DNA of 26,003 nt, taken from Profundicola sp964553105. GTDB lineage: Bacteria; Bacteroidota; Bacteroidia; Flavobacteriales; Weeksellaceae. The first letter of the stretch is position 1. Every line of letters starts with the position of its first letter. The stretch spans positions 1-26,003 of the forward strand of contig CAZKJO010000035.1 in assembly GCA_964553105.1 (NCBI GenBank), given 5' to 3'. A program made the position numbers and the translations under genes. Shown here piece by piece: positions 15,394 through 23,419 of this stretch. A model generated the notes under the pieces. It did no database searches. It was not told where the DNA came from and worked only from the letters and a program-made list of their open reading frames with translations.

Positions 15394-16224
15394 TTAATAA
15401 CAAATTAATAGGTTTGTTTTATTACCTCCTACTTTGATATTTGCAATATAAGCACCTGGCTTTAAACCATGTATATTAACTTTTGCCGTATCTGCATTAA
15501 CTTTCTTTTTAATTAGATGCTGACCTAAACTATTAATTCATCAATTAAATCAAAATGCACAACCCATAGTTGTTTATCGTGCATCACGTGCTTGAACTTA
15601 TTTTGTATTAAATCTGTAATTGCTAATGTCTCACAATCTCCATACAATGAAACCATGGCATGTTCGTACCTTCCTATCGGCCACATGGGGTCATTACCAT
15701 TTATCCAAGATTCGGTTGGGAAGTCATAAAAATAGGTAGTATTGGCTGTGTCAAAATCAGACGGACCTTCTATAAAAGACATGGATTGTTGGTCGAAATC
15801 AATCATAATTCCCACCCAATAAGTTGTTTCCTCATCTGCATTTCCAACAAATTGAAAAGATGTATTCAAATTTACAGATAATACAGCATGGTCAAAATTG
15901 GCATAATCACCAAAAAAAATAACTTCCACTTCAGCAATCTTGAGATCCTAATTCAGTTCAAGATCCATTACCTGAATCCTCATAAAAACAGATTGTTGCA
16001 CTTTCTACAGGCATTTCAGGCGTTAAGATAGCATTAAAGTTAACGGACGTTAAATTAAAGACTTCATTAGGTTGAAGAACAAAATCGCTGGCAAAAATAT
16101 ATTTATGCATTTGACCCCAAGCATTTTCACCACCTTCTTGAACCTCGACAGTACATTCGTTTTGTTGCGCATTAAGTTCAATAGACATAAAAAATGCAAA
16201 CATTAATAAAGTAAAGTTTTTTAT
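15394..16224 (-). pseudogene. Decayed gene for a secreted T9SS cargo protein
   Basis: Reading the minus strand, three segments in changing frames make up one former exported protein. (1) 16224-15961: KNFTLLMFAFF...LNAQ is a signal peptide whose first codon is ATA (16222-16224) where ATG is expected, preceded by TAG. It ends at an in-frame TGA (15958-15960), after which the same frame continues sensibly as TELGSQ. (2) After a frame change near 15940-15950, IAEVEVIFFGDYANFDHAV to DELIV (stop at 15525) continues a beta-sandwich-like domain. (3) In another frame, from about 15530 to the stop at 15394-15396, LGQHLIKKKVNADTAKV followed by GLKPGAYIANIKVG is a type A T9SS C-terminal sorting domain; the usual YPNP entry motif upstream is lost. 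At least four lesions make function very unlikely. Confidence 0.8.
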
Positions 16225-16599
16225 CTAAAATTTAATTTTTTTGATAAGACACGTATAAATTTCTTTAAACTTAGAAAGTCTAAAGATGGAGTAAGAATTA
16301 TATTAATTATAGAAACTAAAAGCTTTTTTAATTCTTGAAATATCAATACGATCAACACTGATTGAATACAAAATTCATCAATTAATAAGACACATATTTT
16401 TAACTGATTATCATGCATTTAAATTACAAGCAGAATAAAACCTATTTTAATAATATCTTCTTTTCATAAAATGCTAAATTATGTTGTTTTAACTTAAATA
16501 AATTTTTCTATGGCATAGTCATTGAATAATCTACCCTGACTAATTTGATTTAGATAAATTTTAAATCTTAAGTCATATTGAATTAACTAAACAAAGAAA
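16225..16599. other. Non-coding spacer upstream of the MliC-like lipoprotein gene
   Basis: 375 bp, very AT-rich. I see no gene I can support; the 65-codon minus-strand frame at 16221-16418 has low-complexity composition and no recognisable feature. The one notable site is TGGCATAGTCATTGAA at 16511-16526 on the plus strand, close to a sigma-54 promoter (GG at -24 correct, GA instead of GC at -12) and about 75 bp before the lipoprotein start. It also holds the short palindrome CTATGGCATAG. Confidence 0.3.
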
Positions 16600-17184
16600 A
16601 TGAAAAAAACAATTTTATCATTCGCAGTTCTTTCAGCATTATTTTTAAGCTCTTGTAAAGAAGAAGTTAAACAAGACGATATTATCGTTGAAACTGAAAA
16701 TGTGGATACTGTAGAAACAATAGACGAGGATATCGTTACGACCACTACATCAAATAAAGATGGTAAGGAGATTGAAATCACTTTTAATAACACTGCAGGT
16801 ACAGCAACTGTTAACTACGAAGGTGAGACCGTTGAGTTACAACAAGAAAAAGCTGCTTCAGGATTCTGGTATAAAAACGATTCTTATGAATTAAGAGGTA
16901 AAGGAAATGATGTAGATTTCTCAAAAGATGGTGAAATTATCTTCAGTCATGCAGACGAGATTATTAAAACAGAATATACCAATGACGTTGGTGATACTTT
17001 ACATTTAGAAGTAAATAGTACCGATAATTCAGCGAAAGCATATTTGAATGGTGGTGAACAAATCGATTTAGTAGGTGAAAAAGCCGCTTCTGGTATTTGG
17101 TACAAAAACGACGAATATGAGCTTAGAGGTAAAGGTGAAAAATTAGAATTGACAAAAGACGGTGAAGTAGTCTTCAAAAACTAA
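16600..17184 (+). CDS. Lipoprotein with two tandem MliC-like domains
   Basis: A 194-aa lipoprotein: the signal ends in lipobox LSSC with Cys19 acylated. Then come an acidic linker (residues 20-48, many Glu/Asp) and two copies of a beta domain. The copies share AASGxWYKND and YELRGKG at residues 85-102 and 162-179, a period of 77 aa. The AASG block followed by a Tyr-rich strand and a KG turn resembles the SASG signature of MliC/PliC, periplasmic inhibitors of C-type lysozyme. I therefore infer a cell-envelope lysozyme inhibitor or a relative. The acidic linker would suit binding to a basic protein such as lysozyme. Two domains in one chain is unusual for MliC, which I know as a single-domain protein. 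It is a single gene with its own terminator. The fold assignment is moderately sure; the function is inferred. Confidence 0.7.
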   Translation: MKKTILSFAVLSALFLSSCKEEVKQDDIIVETENVDTVETIDEDIVTTTTSNKDGKEIEITFNNTAGTATVNYEGETVELQQEKAASGFWYKNDSYELRGKGNDVDFSKDGEIIFSHADEIIKTEYTNDVGDTLHLEVNSTDNSAKAYLNGGEQIDLVGEKAASGIWYKNDEYELRGKGEKLELTKDGEVVFKN

Positions 17185-17215
17185 TAAACAAACCATATTC
17201 TAACTACAACTAACT

Positions 17216-17248
17216 AAAATCCTCAGATTTAGCTGAGGATTTTTTTTG
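17216..17248 (+). terminator. Rho-independent terminator after the MliC-like lipoprotein gene
   Basis: AAAATCCTCAG (17216-17226) pairs with CTGAGGATTTT (17233-17243), 11 bp with a 6-nt loop, followed by a run of T to 17248. Confidence 0.9.
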
Positions 17249-17334
17249 TTTGATATAAATTTAAAGTACAATGTATTAGGTAGGTAAATTCATTTTGATT
17301 AAATTGAATAAAACAAAATTGGAGAGCTTATTAA

Positions 17335-18210
17335 ATGGAAAATCTTAAGATTTATGAGAAAGTGAATCAAAACGAGAGCAGTTTAAGTTTTGGTATTTCT
17401 AAAATGGAAGACATCTACGATAAACGAAACGGAATTGTAGATGAACCACATCGACATGCTTACTATACGGTACTTATTGTGATTAAAGCTAAGGGAAAAC
17501 ACGAAATTGACTTCAATACCTACGATTTAGCGGCCTCTCAAATTTATTTTGTTGCGCCTGGTCAGGTGCATCAAGTGATTGAATCAGAAAAATCTTACGG
17601 TTATTCTATGATTTTCTCTACTCAGTTTTTAGTTGAGAGTTCCATTTCACTGAGTTTTATCGAAAGACTAAAATTATTTGAAAATTATGATCAAAGTCCA
17701 CCTTTAGAACCTAATCCAGCTCAGTTTGAAAATATTTTAGGCTTTGCGGAGGAAATTCACAAGCTATATATCAGCCATGCGAATATGAAATACCTCTCAA
17801 TTGGTGCTTACTTAAAGTTATTACTGATTGAATGCAATAATATATGTACTATTAATCCTAAAGACAACGAGTTCGACAGTCCAGCGAATAAAATTCTTAG
17901 AGATTTTAAAGCCACCGTAGATTTAAACTATAAAACAGAGCATTCTACCTCTTTTTATGCTCAACAATTATTTATTACTCCCGATCATTTGAATAGAACT
18001 ATTAAAGAAAGAATAGGAAAGACTGCAAAGGAATATATTATGGCTAGAATTACTACCGAAGCTAAAAGACTTTTATATTTTACTGATTTAAGGAATAAAG
18101 AAATTGCTTATGAATTAGGATTTAATGACCCCGGAAATTTTAGCGCCTTTTTCAAGAAAAACACCGAAATGTCGCCATCTAGCTTCAAAATGAAAGAGAA
18201 AATAAAATAA
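17335..18210 (+). CDS. AraC family transcriptional regulator with N-terminal cupin domain
   Basis: A 291-aa DNA-binding regulator. The N-terminal part (about residues 30-90: HRHAYYTVLIV, then DLAASQIYFVAPGQVHQV) is an AraC-type cupin ligand-sensing domain. The C-terminal part (about 190-287) is the double helix-turn-helix: FYAQQLFITPDHLNRTIKE for the first HTH and NKEIAYELGFNDPGNFSAFFKK for the second, ending in the typical MSPSSFK. A GGAG at 17321-17324, 10 nt before the ATG, is one of the few plausible Shine-Dalgarno sequences in the window. The next genes on the same strand are pirin and yceI, 245 bp on. An AraC protein beside its targets is common, so it may activate them. The family is certain; the inducer is unknown. 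Confidence 0.93.
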   Translation: MENLKIYEKVNQNESSLSFGISKMEDIYDKRNGIVDEPHRHAYYTVLIVIKAKGKHEIDFNTYDLAASQIYFVAPGQVHQVIESEKSYGYSMIFSTQFLVESSISLSFIERLKLFENYDQSPPLEPNPAQFENILGFAEEIHKLYISHANMKYLSIGAYLKLLLIECNNICTINPKDNEFDSPANKILRDFKATVDLNYKTEHSTSFYAQQLFITPDHLNRTIKERIGKTAKEYIMARITTEAKRLLYFTDLRNKEIAYELGFNDPGNFSAFFKKNTEMSPSSFKMKEKIK

Positions 18211-18248
18211 TATCGGAATTTCACAAGACTATCTCATTTTTTCATATT

Positions 18249-18281
18249 CCACATGTGGCACATTAGTACGACCTTTGTACT
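18249..18281 (+). promoter_or_regulatory. Candidate regulatory sites upstream of the pirin gene
   Basis: A perfect 10-bp palindrome CCACATGTGG (18249-18258) lies next to an inverted repeat AGTAC/GTACT (18265-18281) around GACCTTT. GACCTTTG resembles a degenerate TAnnTTTG element. The sites lie about 175-207 bp before the pirin start. They could be the target of the adjacent AraC-type regulator, though AraC sites are more often direct repeats. Confidence 0.3.
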
Positions 18282-18455
18282 ATACAAATAAGCAAGATTA
18301 TCGAATCTTTAAATTTTAATAAAAAGTATTATTTTAACAAGTCAAAAATAAATTATTAATGGAGATTATTTAATACAATCGGATAAAAATTTTTAATTCT
18401 ACTTTCAATTCAATGAAGCTAAACAAAGTAGACATTAAACTAAAAAAATACAACT

Positions 18456-19175
18456 GTGAAAACAATAATTCATAAAGCAGACTCAAGAGGAAAAGCAGAT
18501 CACGGATGGTTGAAATCTCACCATAGCTTTAGCTTTGCCAACTATTATAATCCAGAAAGAATGAACTTTGGTGTTTTACGTGTATTAAATGATGATCGCG
18601 TAGCTGCTGGAATGGGTTTCGGCGCGCATCCACACGCCAATATGGAAATTATATCTATCCCATTAGAAGGTGACCTAGAGCATAAGGATAGCATGGGGAA
18701 TACTACCGTTATTAAAGAAGGTGATGTTCAAGTTATGAGCGCTGGAACCGGAGTACAGCATTCAGAATATAATCACAGCAAAACAGAGGAAGTTAAATTC
18801 TTACAAATTTGGGTAATTCCTAATAAACAAGATGTAGAGCCAAGATATGATCAAGTATCTATCAGAGATATCCAAAAAGATAATGAATTTTATCAAATTC
18901 TATCTCCAAACCAAGGTGAATCAGGAGTTTGGGTACATCAAGATGCGTGGTTTCACTTAGGAAAATTCACTAAAGGAAATTCAGACACCTATAATATCAA
19001 AAAAGAAGGAAATGGTGTTTATGCATTTATCCTAGAAGGTGAAGTAGAAATCAACGGAGAAAAATTATCTAAACGTGACGGAATGGGAATTTGGGATGTA
19101 GACAGCTTTGAAGTAAAAGCTTCTGAGGATGCTCGCGTTCTATTAATGGAAGTTCCAATGAGTTTAGAAGCATAA
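18456..19175 (+). CDS. Pirin family protein
   Basis: A 239-aa bicupin of the pirin family. The metal ligands are visible in the N-terminal cupin: His58 and His60 (GAHPHANMEI), His102 and Glu104 (GVQHSEYN). The family start IHKADSRG and the block SFANYYNPERMNFG are also present. Pirins are cytosolic iron-binding proteins; some oxidise quercetin, others act as redox-linked regulators, and the activity here cannot be told. The start codon is GTG at 18456; I chose it because MKTIIHKADSRG is the conserved N terminus and no ATG fits. A yceI gene follows after 56 bp without a terminator, forming a probable operon behind an AraC regulator, a context typical of oxidative or electrophile stress genes in Bacteroidota. 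Confidence 0.93.
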   Translation: MKTIIHKADSRGKADHGWLKSHHSFSFANYYNPERMNFGVLRVLNDDRVAAGMGFGAHPHANMEIISIPLEGDLEHKDSMGNTTVIKEGDVQVMSAGTGVQHSEYNHSKTEEVKFLQIWVIPNKQDVEPRYDQVSIRDIQKDNEFYQILSPNQGESGVWVHQDAWFHLGKFTKGNSDTYNIKKEGNGVYAFILEGEVEINGEKLSKRDGMGIWDVDSFEVKASEDARVLLMEVPMSLEA

Positions 19176-19231
19176 AATTAGAAATACATAAAATATCAAA
19201 TAATAATTATTAATTTATAAAATTTTACAAA

Positions 19232-19532
19232 ATGAAAAATACAAATTGGACATTAGACACTGTACACTCAGAAATTGCTTTTAAAGTTAAGCACATGATG
19301 ATTTCTACAGTAACAGGACATTTCGAAGACTTCCAGGCAACTGCTAAAACAGATGGAGATAACTTTACAGATGCGGAATTTAACTTTTCTGCTAAAACAG
19401 AATCAATTAACACAAAAAATAAGGATAGAGATACACACTTAAAATCAGATGATTTCTTTAATGCAGCGCAATTCCCTGAATTGACTTTCGTTTCTAAATC
19501 TTTCGACGGTGATAAATTAGTAGGAGATTTAA
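19232..19532 (+). CDS. YceI family protein, 3' part lost in assembly gap
   Basis: About 100 N-terminal residues are visible of a protein normally about 170-190 aa. The YceI lipocalin-like signature is clear: WTLDTVHSEIAFKVKHMMISTVTGHFEDF, then NTKNKDRDTHLKSDDFF and FPELTFVSKSF (each a block of the family). YceI proteins bind long-chain isoprenoid or fatty amide ligands inside a beta-barrel. This one begins directly with the domain and lacks a signal peptide, so it is probably cytoplasmic, unlike E. coli YceI. The ATG at 19232 is the natural start. It is co-directional with pirin, 56 bp downstream. Confidence 0.9.
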
Positions 19533-19632
19533 NNNNNNNNNNNNNNNNNNNNNNNNNNNNNNNNNNNNNNNNNNNNNNNNNNNNNNNNNNNNNNNNNNNN
19601 NNNNNNNNNNNNNNNNNNNNNNNNNNNNNNNN
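19533..19632. other. Assembly gap (100 N)
   Basis: Exactly 100 N, a placeholder of unknown real length. It removes the 3' ends of two convergent genes (YceI on plus, DUF4294 on minus) and whatever may lie between them. Confidence 0.97.
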
Positions 19633-20279
19633 ATTCTATCTTTTCTAATTTCTCTATCCAAAATTTCAGGGTATTTTCCACTTGCAATTCCACGTTGTAG
19701 TATTACTTGTATAAATCTATCTTCTCGTGTCTTTTGCGGATCGAATCTATCTTTTAAATTAATACTAAATGCACCACCTGCTGCATTCCAAAGAAAAGCG
19801 TTCATTCCACCACGCAACTCCTTAATCATATCATAAGTGGTAATCTTCGTCTCTTTTTCAATCAAACGAGTCATAATCTGACCTCTAGAAGTCGTCATAT
19901 TCTTTAACTTGCTTTCATATTCATCTGCAAGGGCTTGATAGTGTTCATTAATATATTTCTTTCTATCACGTTTATTTTCAATTTTACGCGCCGAATCTTT
20001 TACAAAATAATATTCATAAACGGCTTTTTGAACAAAAGGATATACATCATCTACCCTCTTCTCTAACCATAAATAATATTTCTTTTCATCATCTGTTTTT
20101 AAATTCAAAGCATACGCCTTGGTATCATCCAACTGAATAGTTTCATCATAATTCCAATCCACCGAATCAATCTGATGATCAGTTATTTCCGACTGAAAAT
20201 TCATGTCATCCTCGTCTTCAATCTGTCCAAATACCAGCTGGGAAAATAAAAACAACCCAATTAAACCAATATATTTCAT
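19633..20279 (-). CDS. DUF4294 domain-containing secreted protein, C terminus lost in gap
   Basis: An exported protein of unknown function typical of Bacteroidota. The signal peptide MKYIGLIGLFLFSQLVFG-Q spans residues 1-18 and is followed by an acidic stretch. The DUF4294 core (about residues 45-205) is rich in charged helices: YYLWLEKRVDDVYPFVQKAV, ENKRDRKKYINEHYQ, then ETKITTYDMIKELRGG and GAFSINLKDRFDP. The last visible residues, LDREIRKDR, run into the gap, so probably only a short tail is missing. I chose the ATG at 20279 rather than the TTG two codons upstream because it begins a normal signal peptide. It is divergent from the M42 aminopeptidase, with 48 bp between starts, so their promoters overlap. 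Confidence 0.85.
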
Positions 20280-20327
20280 AGTCAAACAAAGTCAAATATT
20301 GTACCCAATTTCTTAATTTTACAGCTT

Positions 20328-21428
20328 ATGGATATTAAAATGAAAGATAAATTTTATAAAAAGAAATCTTTAGCATTTCTAGAGGAATATTTAAACGTTG
20401 CTTCACCAACTGGATACGAATCTTCTGGACAAAAAATATGGATGGATTATATTCAACCTTATGTAGACGAAGTTCGTTCGGATAACTACGGTACTGCTTA
20501 TGGTATCATCAATCCAGAAGCTGAATACAAGGTAGTTATTGAGGCGCATGCAGACGAAATTTCTTGGTATGTTAATTACATTACTGATAATGGGTTAATT
20601 TACGTCATTAGAAATGGTGGTTCTGACCATATGATTGCTCCCTCCAAACGTGTCAATATTCATACTAAGAAAGGCATTGTAGAAGGTGTATTCGGTTGGC
20701 CAGCTATTCATACAAGAATTGGGAAAGAGAAAGAAGAAACCCCTAAAGTTGAATCCATTTGGATTGACGTTGGTGCTAAAGACAAAGAAGAAGTAGAAAA
20801 GTTAGGTATTCATGTAGGTTGTGTAATTACTTACCCAGATGAGTTTCATGTACTTAATGAAAACTATTTTGTTTGTCGTGCTTTAGACAATAGAATTGGT
20901 GGATTTATGATTGCAGAAGTAGCTCGTTTGATTTCAGAAAATAAAGATCAAATAGATTTTGGAGTGTATTTCACAAATTCTGTTCAAGAAGAGGTTGGCT
21001 TAAATGGAGCGAGAATGATTACTGATACCATAAAACCTAATGTTGCTATCGTTACCGATGTCACGCACGATACAACAACACCTATGATGGAAAAGAAAAA
21101 AGATGGAGAATTAGCATGTTCTAAGGGGCCTGTTATTGCTTACGCACCAGCTGTTCATAATTTATTACGTGAATTAATCATTGAAACTGCGGAAAATGAG
21201 AATATTCCTTTTCAAAGATCAGCAATTTCTCGTGCAACAGGTACAGATACAGATGCATTTGCTTATAGTAATGGTGGAGTTCCATCAGCTTTAATTAGTT
21301 TACCCCTACGATATATGCACACCACAGTAGAAATGGTTCACAAAGACGATGTGAAAAATTTAATTCAATTGATTTACCATTCCGTTTTAAAATTAAAAAA
21401 CAATCAAAGTTTTAATTATTTTGAATAA
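20328..21428 (+). CDS. M42 family metallopeptidase (glutamyl aminopeptidase / endoglucanase M type)
   Basis: A cytosolic di-metal aminopeptidase that trims peptides, usually as a large tetrahedral dodecamer. The 366-aa chain shows the full ligand set: His74 and Asp76 (EAHADEI), Asp187 (ALDNRIGG, bridging), Glu221 (general base) and Glu222 (QEEVGLNG), Asp244 (VTDVTHD) and His331 (MHTTVEM). The length is normal for M42. The start is the ATG at 20328; a second ATG at 20340 is possible. It is a single gene closed by a strong hairpin at 21449-21480. Confidence 0.94.
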   Translation: MDIKMKDKFYKKKSLAFLEEYLNVASPTGYESSGQKIWMDYIQPYVDEVRSDNYGTAYGIINPEAEYKVVIEAHADEISWYVNYITDNGLIYVIRNGGSDHMIAPSKRVNIHTKKGIVEGVFGWPAIHTRIGKEKEETPKVESIWIDVGAKDKEEVEKLGIHVGCVITYPDEFHVLNENYFVCRALDNRIGGFMIAEVARLISENKDQIDFGVYFTNSVQEEVGLNGARMITDTIKPNVAIVTDVTHDTTTPMMEKKKDGELACSKGPVIAYAPAVHNLLRELIIETAENENIPFQRSAISRATGTDTDAFAYSNGGVPSALISLPLRYMHTTVEMVHKDDVKNLIQLIYHSVLKLKNNQSFNYFE

Positions 21429-21448
21429 TTGAGAAAATCTAATACAAA

Positions 21449-21480
21449 AAAAATAGCTCAGCGTTGACTGAGCTATTTTT
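21449..21480. terminator. Bidirectional terminator between the M42 peptidase and GlsB/YeaQ genes
   Basis: AAAAATAGCTCAG (21449-21461) pairs perfectly with CTGAGCTATTTTT (21468-21480), 13 bp with a 6-nt loop. A-rich and T-rich flanks make it usable from both convergent genes. Confidence 0.92.
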
Positions 21481-21500
21481 AATTTGTTTAAAGATTAAAA

Positions 21501-21755
21501 TTACCTTCTAGACATCACGGATTTATATATAAACAATAATAAAACTGCACCACCAACCGCTACTAAAAAGCTGGTAAAGTTGAATCCTGTAACATCAATT
21601 CCTAATAAGGTAGATCCTAAAAACCCTCCAACAAAAGCACCTAAAATACCCACGATGATAGATCCAATCCATCCTCCTGGATCAGCACCTGGAGAAATCC
21701 ATTTTGCAATTGCTCCTGAAATTAATCCAAATAATAGCCATGATAAAATTCCCAT
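21501..21755 (-). CDS. GlsB/YeaQ/YmgE family membrane protein
   Basis: An 84-aa, very hydrophobic, glycine-rich inner-membrane protein of the transglycosylase-associated (Transgly_assoc) family. Three membrane segments are visible (about residues 3-20, 27-48 and 58-78). The conserved N-terminal pattern WLLFGLISGAIAKWI is followed by PGADPGGWIGSIIVGILGA, and the chain ends with basic MSRR. Family members are linked to general or envelope stress, with an undefined molecular role. It is a single gene, convergent with the M42 peptidase. Confidence 0.92.
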   Translation of the reverse strand: MGILSWLLFGLISGAIAKWISPGADPGGWIGSIIVGILGAFVGGFLGSTLLGIDVTGFNFTSFLVAVGGAVLLLFIYKSVMSRR

Positions 21756-21867
21756 AATAAATAAATTTTAATGATTTATGTCATATAAACTTACAAATAG
21801 GATTCCAAACCATCACAATATCCAAAAAACTTTAACATTTGCCTAAAATAATTTCTTAACAATCTTC

Positions 21868-21875
21868 TATCTTTG
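21868..21875 (+). promoter_or_regulatory. Candidate -7 promoter element of glmM
   Basis: TATCTTTG fits TAnnTTTG perfectly, with a TTTG at 21838-21841 as a possible -33 element (26-bp spacer, somewhat long). The ATG at 21895 would follow a leader of about 13-14 nt. Confidence 0.55.
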
Positions 21876-21894
21876 CACAAATCAATACATCATT

Positions 21895-23277
21895 ATGACA
21901 CTAATTAAATCAATATCAGGTATTAGAGGAACTATCGGAGGTAAGGTTGGAGACAATCTAACACCGGTAGATACAGTAAAATTTACTGCTGCTTATGGTA
22001 CATGGCTTAAAAATAACTCAGGAAAAGATAGAAATTTAGTTGTAATCGGTAGAGATGCAAGGATTTCTGGGGAGATGGTCAACAAATTAGTGACATCAAC
22101 CCTAACTGCATTAGGAATTGACGTAATTGATTTTGGTCTTTCTACTACGCCAACCATTGAAATGATGGTAACAGAATATCAAGCAGATGGTGGTATTATA
22201 CTTACGGCGAGTCATAATCCAAAACAATGGAACGCTCTTAAATTATTGAATAATAAAGGAGAATTTGTTTCTGGAAAAGATGGTGAAGAGATTTTAGACA
22301 TTGCAGAAAACGAAGCCTTCGATTTTGTAGAAGTCGATGAGTTAGGTGAATACACCAAAGATTCAACTGGAATTGAAAAACACATTGCTAAAATATTACA
22401 GCATCCTTTAGTTGATATTGAAAAAATTAAGGCAGCTGGCTTTAAAGTAGCCATAGATGCTGTGAACTCTACGGGCGGAATCTCTATTCCACCTTTATTA
22501 GATCAATTAGGTGTTTCTTACACCAAATTATATTGTGAACCGACGGGACATTTCCCGCACAACCCAGAGCCTTTGAAGGAGCATTTAACAGAGATTTCTG
22601 CTAAAGTAGTAGAGGACAAAGCCGATTTTGGAATTGTAGTAGATCCTGATGTGGATCGTTTGGCTTTAATTTCAGAAGACGGTGAAATGTTTGGAGAAGA
22701 ATATACTTTGGTTGCTGTTGCTGATTATGTTTTAGGTAAAGTTAAAAGTCCTACGGTTTCTAACCTTTCTTCCTCTCGTGCACTTAGAGATATTGCTCAA
22801 AAGCATGGACAAGAATATTTCCCTTCGGCAGTTGGTGAAGTAAATGTAGTTGAGAAAATGAAAGAGGTTGGAGCTAGAATTGGTGGTGAAGGTAATGGAG
22901 GTATCATCTTCGGTGATTTACATTATGGTAGAGATTCATTAATCGGTATTGCTTTGTTTTTAACGCATTTAGCAGAGAAAAAACTAAAAGTAAGTGAACT
23001 TAGAGCTGAGTATCCTTCCTATTTTATGAGCAAAAATAAAATTCAATTAACTCCAGAAATTGATGTGGATGATTTATTGAAGAAGGTTGAAAAGCATTAT
23101 GCTGATCAAGAAGTAAACACGATTGACGGTGTTAAAATTGATTTCCCGACCGAATGGGTACACTTACGTAAATCTAATACAGAACCTATCATTCGTGTGT
23201 ATACTGAAAGTACGAGTCAGGAGGAGGCTGATGAATTAGCTAATAAAATGATTACTATTGTTAAGTCTTTAATATAA
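21895..23277 (+). CDS. glmM: Phosphoglucosamine mutase (alpha-D-phosphohexomutase family)
   Basis: Interconverts glucosamine-6-phosphate and glucosamine-1-phosphate on the route to UDP-GlcNAc for peptidoglycan and LPS. The 460-aa protein has the four phosphohexomutase domains with their active-site loops: the phosphoserine loop TASHNP (Ser106), the metal loop DPDVDR (Asp250, Asp252, Asp254), the sugar-binding loop GGEGNGG (about 330-336) and the C-terminal phosphate-binding loop RKSNTEPIIR (in the last ~40 residues). SISGIRGTIGG at the N terminus is typical of the Bacteroidota enzymes annotated GlmM. Closely related phosphomannomutase or phosphoglucomutase activity cannot be excluded from motifs alone. 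It is a single gene with promoter and terminator. Confidence 0.9.
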   Translation: MTLIKSISGIRGTIGGKVGDNLTPVDTVKFTAAYGTWLKNNSGKDRNLVVIGRDARISGEMVNKLVTSTLTALGIDVIDFGLSTTPTIEMMVTEYQADGGIILTASHNPKQWNALKLLNNKGEFVSGKDGEEILDIAENEAFDFVEVDELGEYTKDSTGIEKHIAKILQHPLVDIEKIKAAGFKVAIDAVNSTGGISIPPLLDQLGVSYTKLYCEPTGHFPHNPEPLKEHLTEISAKVVEDKADFGIVVDPDVDRLALISEDGEMFGEEYTLVAVADYVLGKVKSPTVSNLSSSRALRDIAQKHGQEYFPSAVGEVNVVEKMKEVGARIGGEGNGGIIFGDLHYGRDSLIGIALFLTHLAEKKLKVSELRAEYPSYFMSKNKIQLTPEIDVDDLLKKVEKHYADQEVNTIDGVKIDFPTEWVHLRKSNTEPIIRVYTESTSQEEADELANKMITIVKSLI

Positions 23278-23313
23278 AATAGTTTATATTAATTTTAAAC
23301 ATTAAAATAAATG

Positions 23314-23347
23314 AAAGGAGCAAGAATTAATTTTCTGCTCCTTTTTT
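23314..23347 (+). terminator. Rho-independent terminator after glmM
   Basis: AAAGGAGCA (23314-23322) pairs with TGCTCCTTT (23336-23344), with extra pairing inside the loop, and a long T-rich tract follows. Confidence 0.9.
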
Positions 23348-23393
23348 CTTTTTTTAAGCATTAAATAATCTTTCTAAAATCTAAAGCATTTGC

Positions 23394-23401
23394 TATCTTT
23401 G
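23394..23401 (+). promoter_or_regulatory. Candidate -7 promoter element of the transaldolase-like gene
   Basis: TATCTTTG matches TAnnTTTG perfectly, with only a weak TTTC (around 23371-23374) near the -33 position. The ATG at 23420 follows a predicted leader of about 13 nt, the same arrangement as glmM. Confidence 0.5.
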
Positions 23402-23419
23402 GGCAACAAAAAAATACAT

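Noticed and set aside
16221..16418. 65-codon minus-strand frame upstream of the decayed T9SS gene
   Set aside because: Composition is Leu/Ile/Lys-rich as expected of random AT-rich DNA, no motif, no start context; not reported as a gene.
23390..23419. In-frame upstream extension of the transaldolase-like protein
   Set aside because: It overlaps the TATCTTTG promoter element, and the family's conserved N terminus begins at the ATG at 23420.
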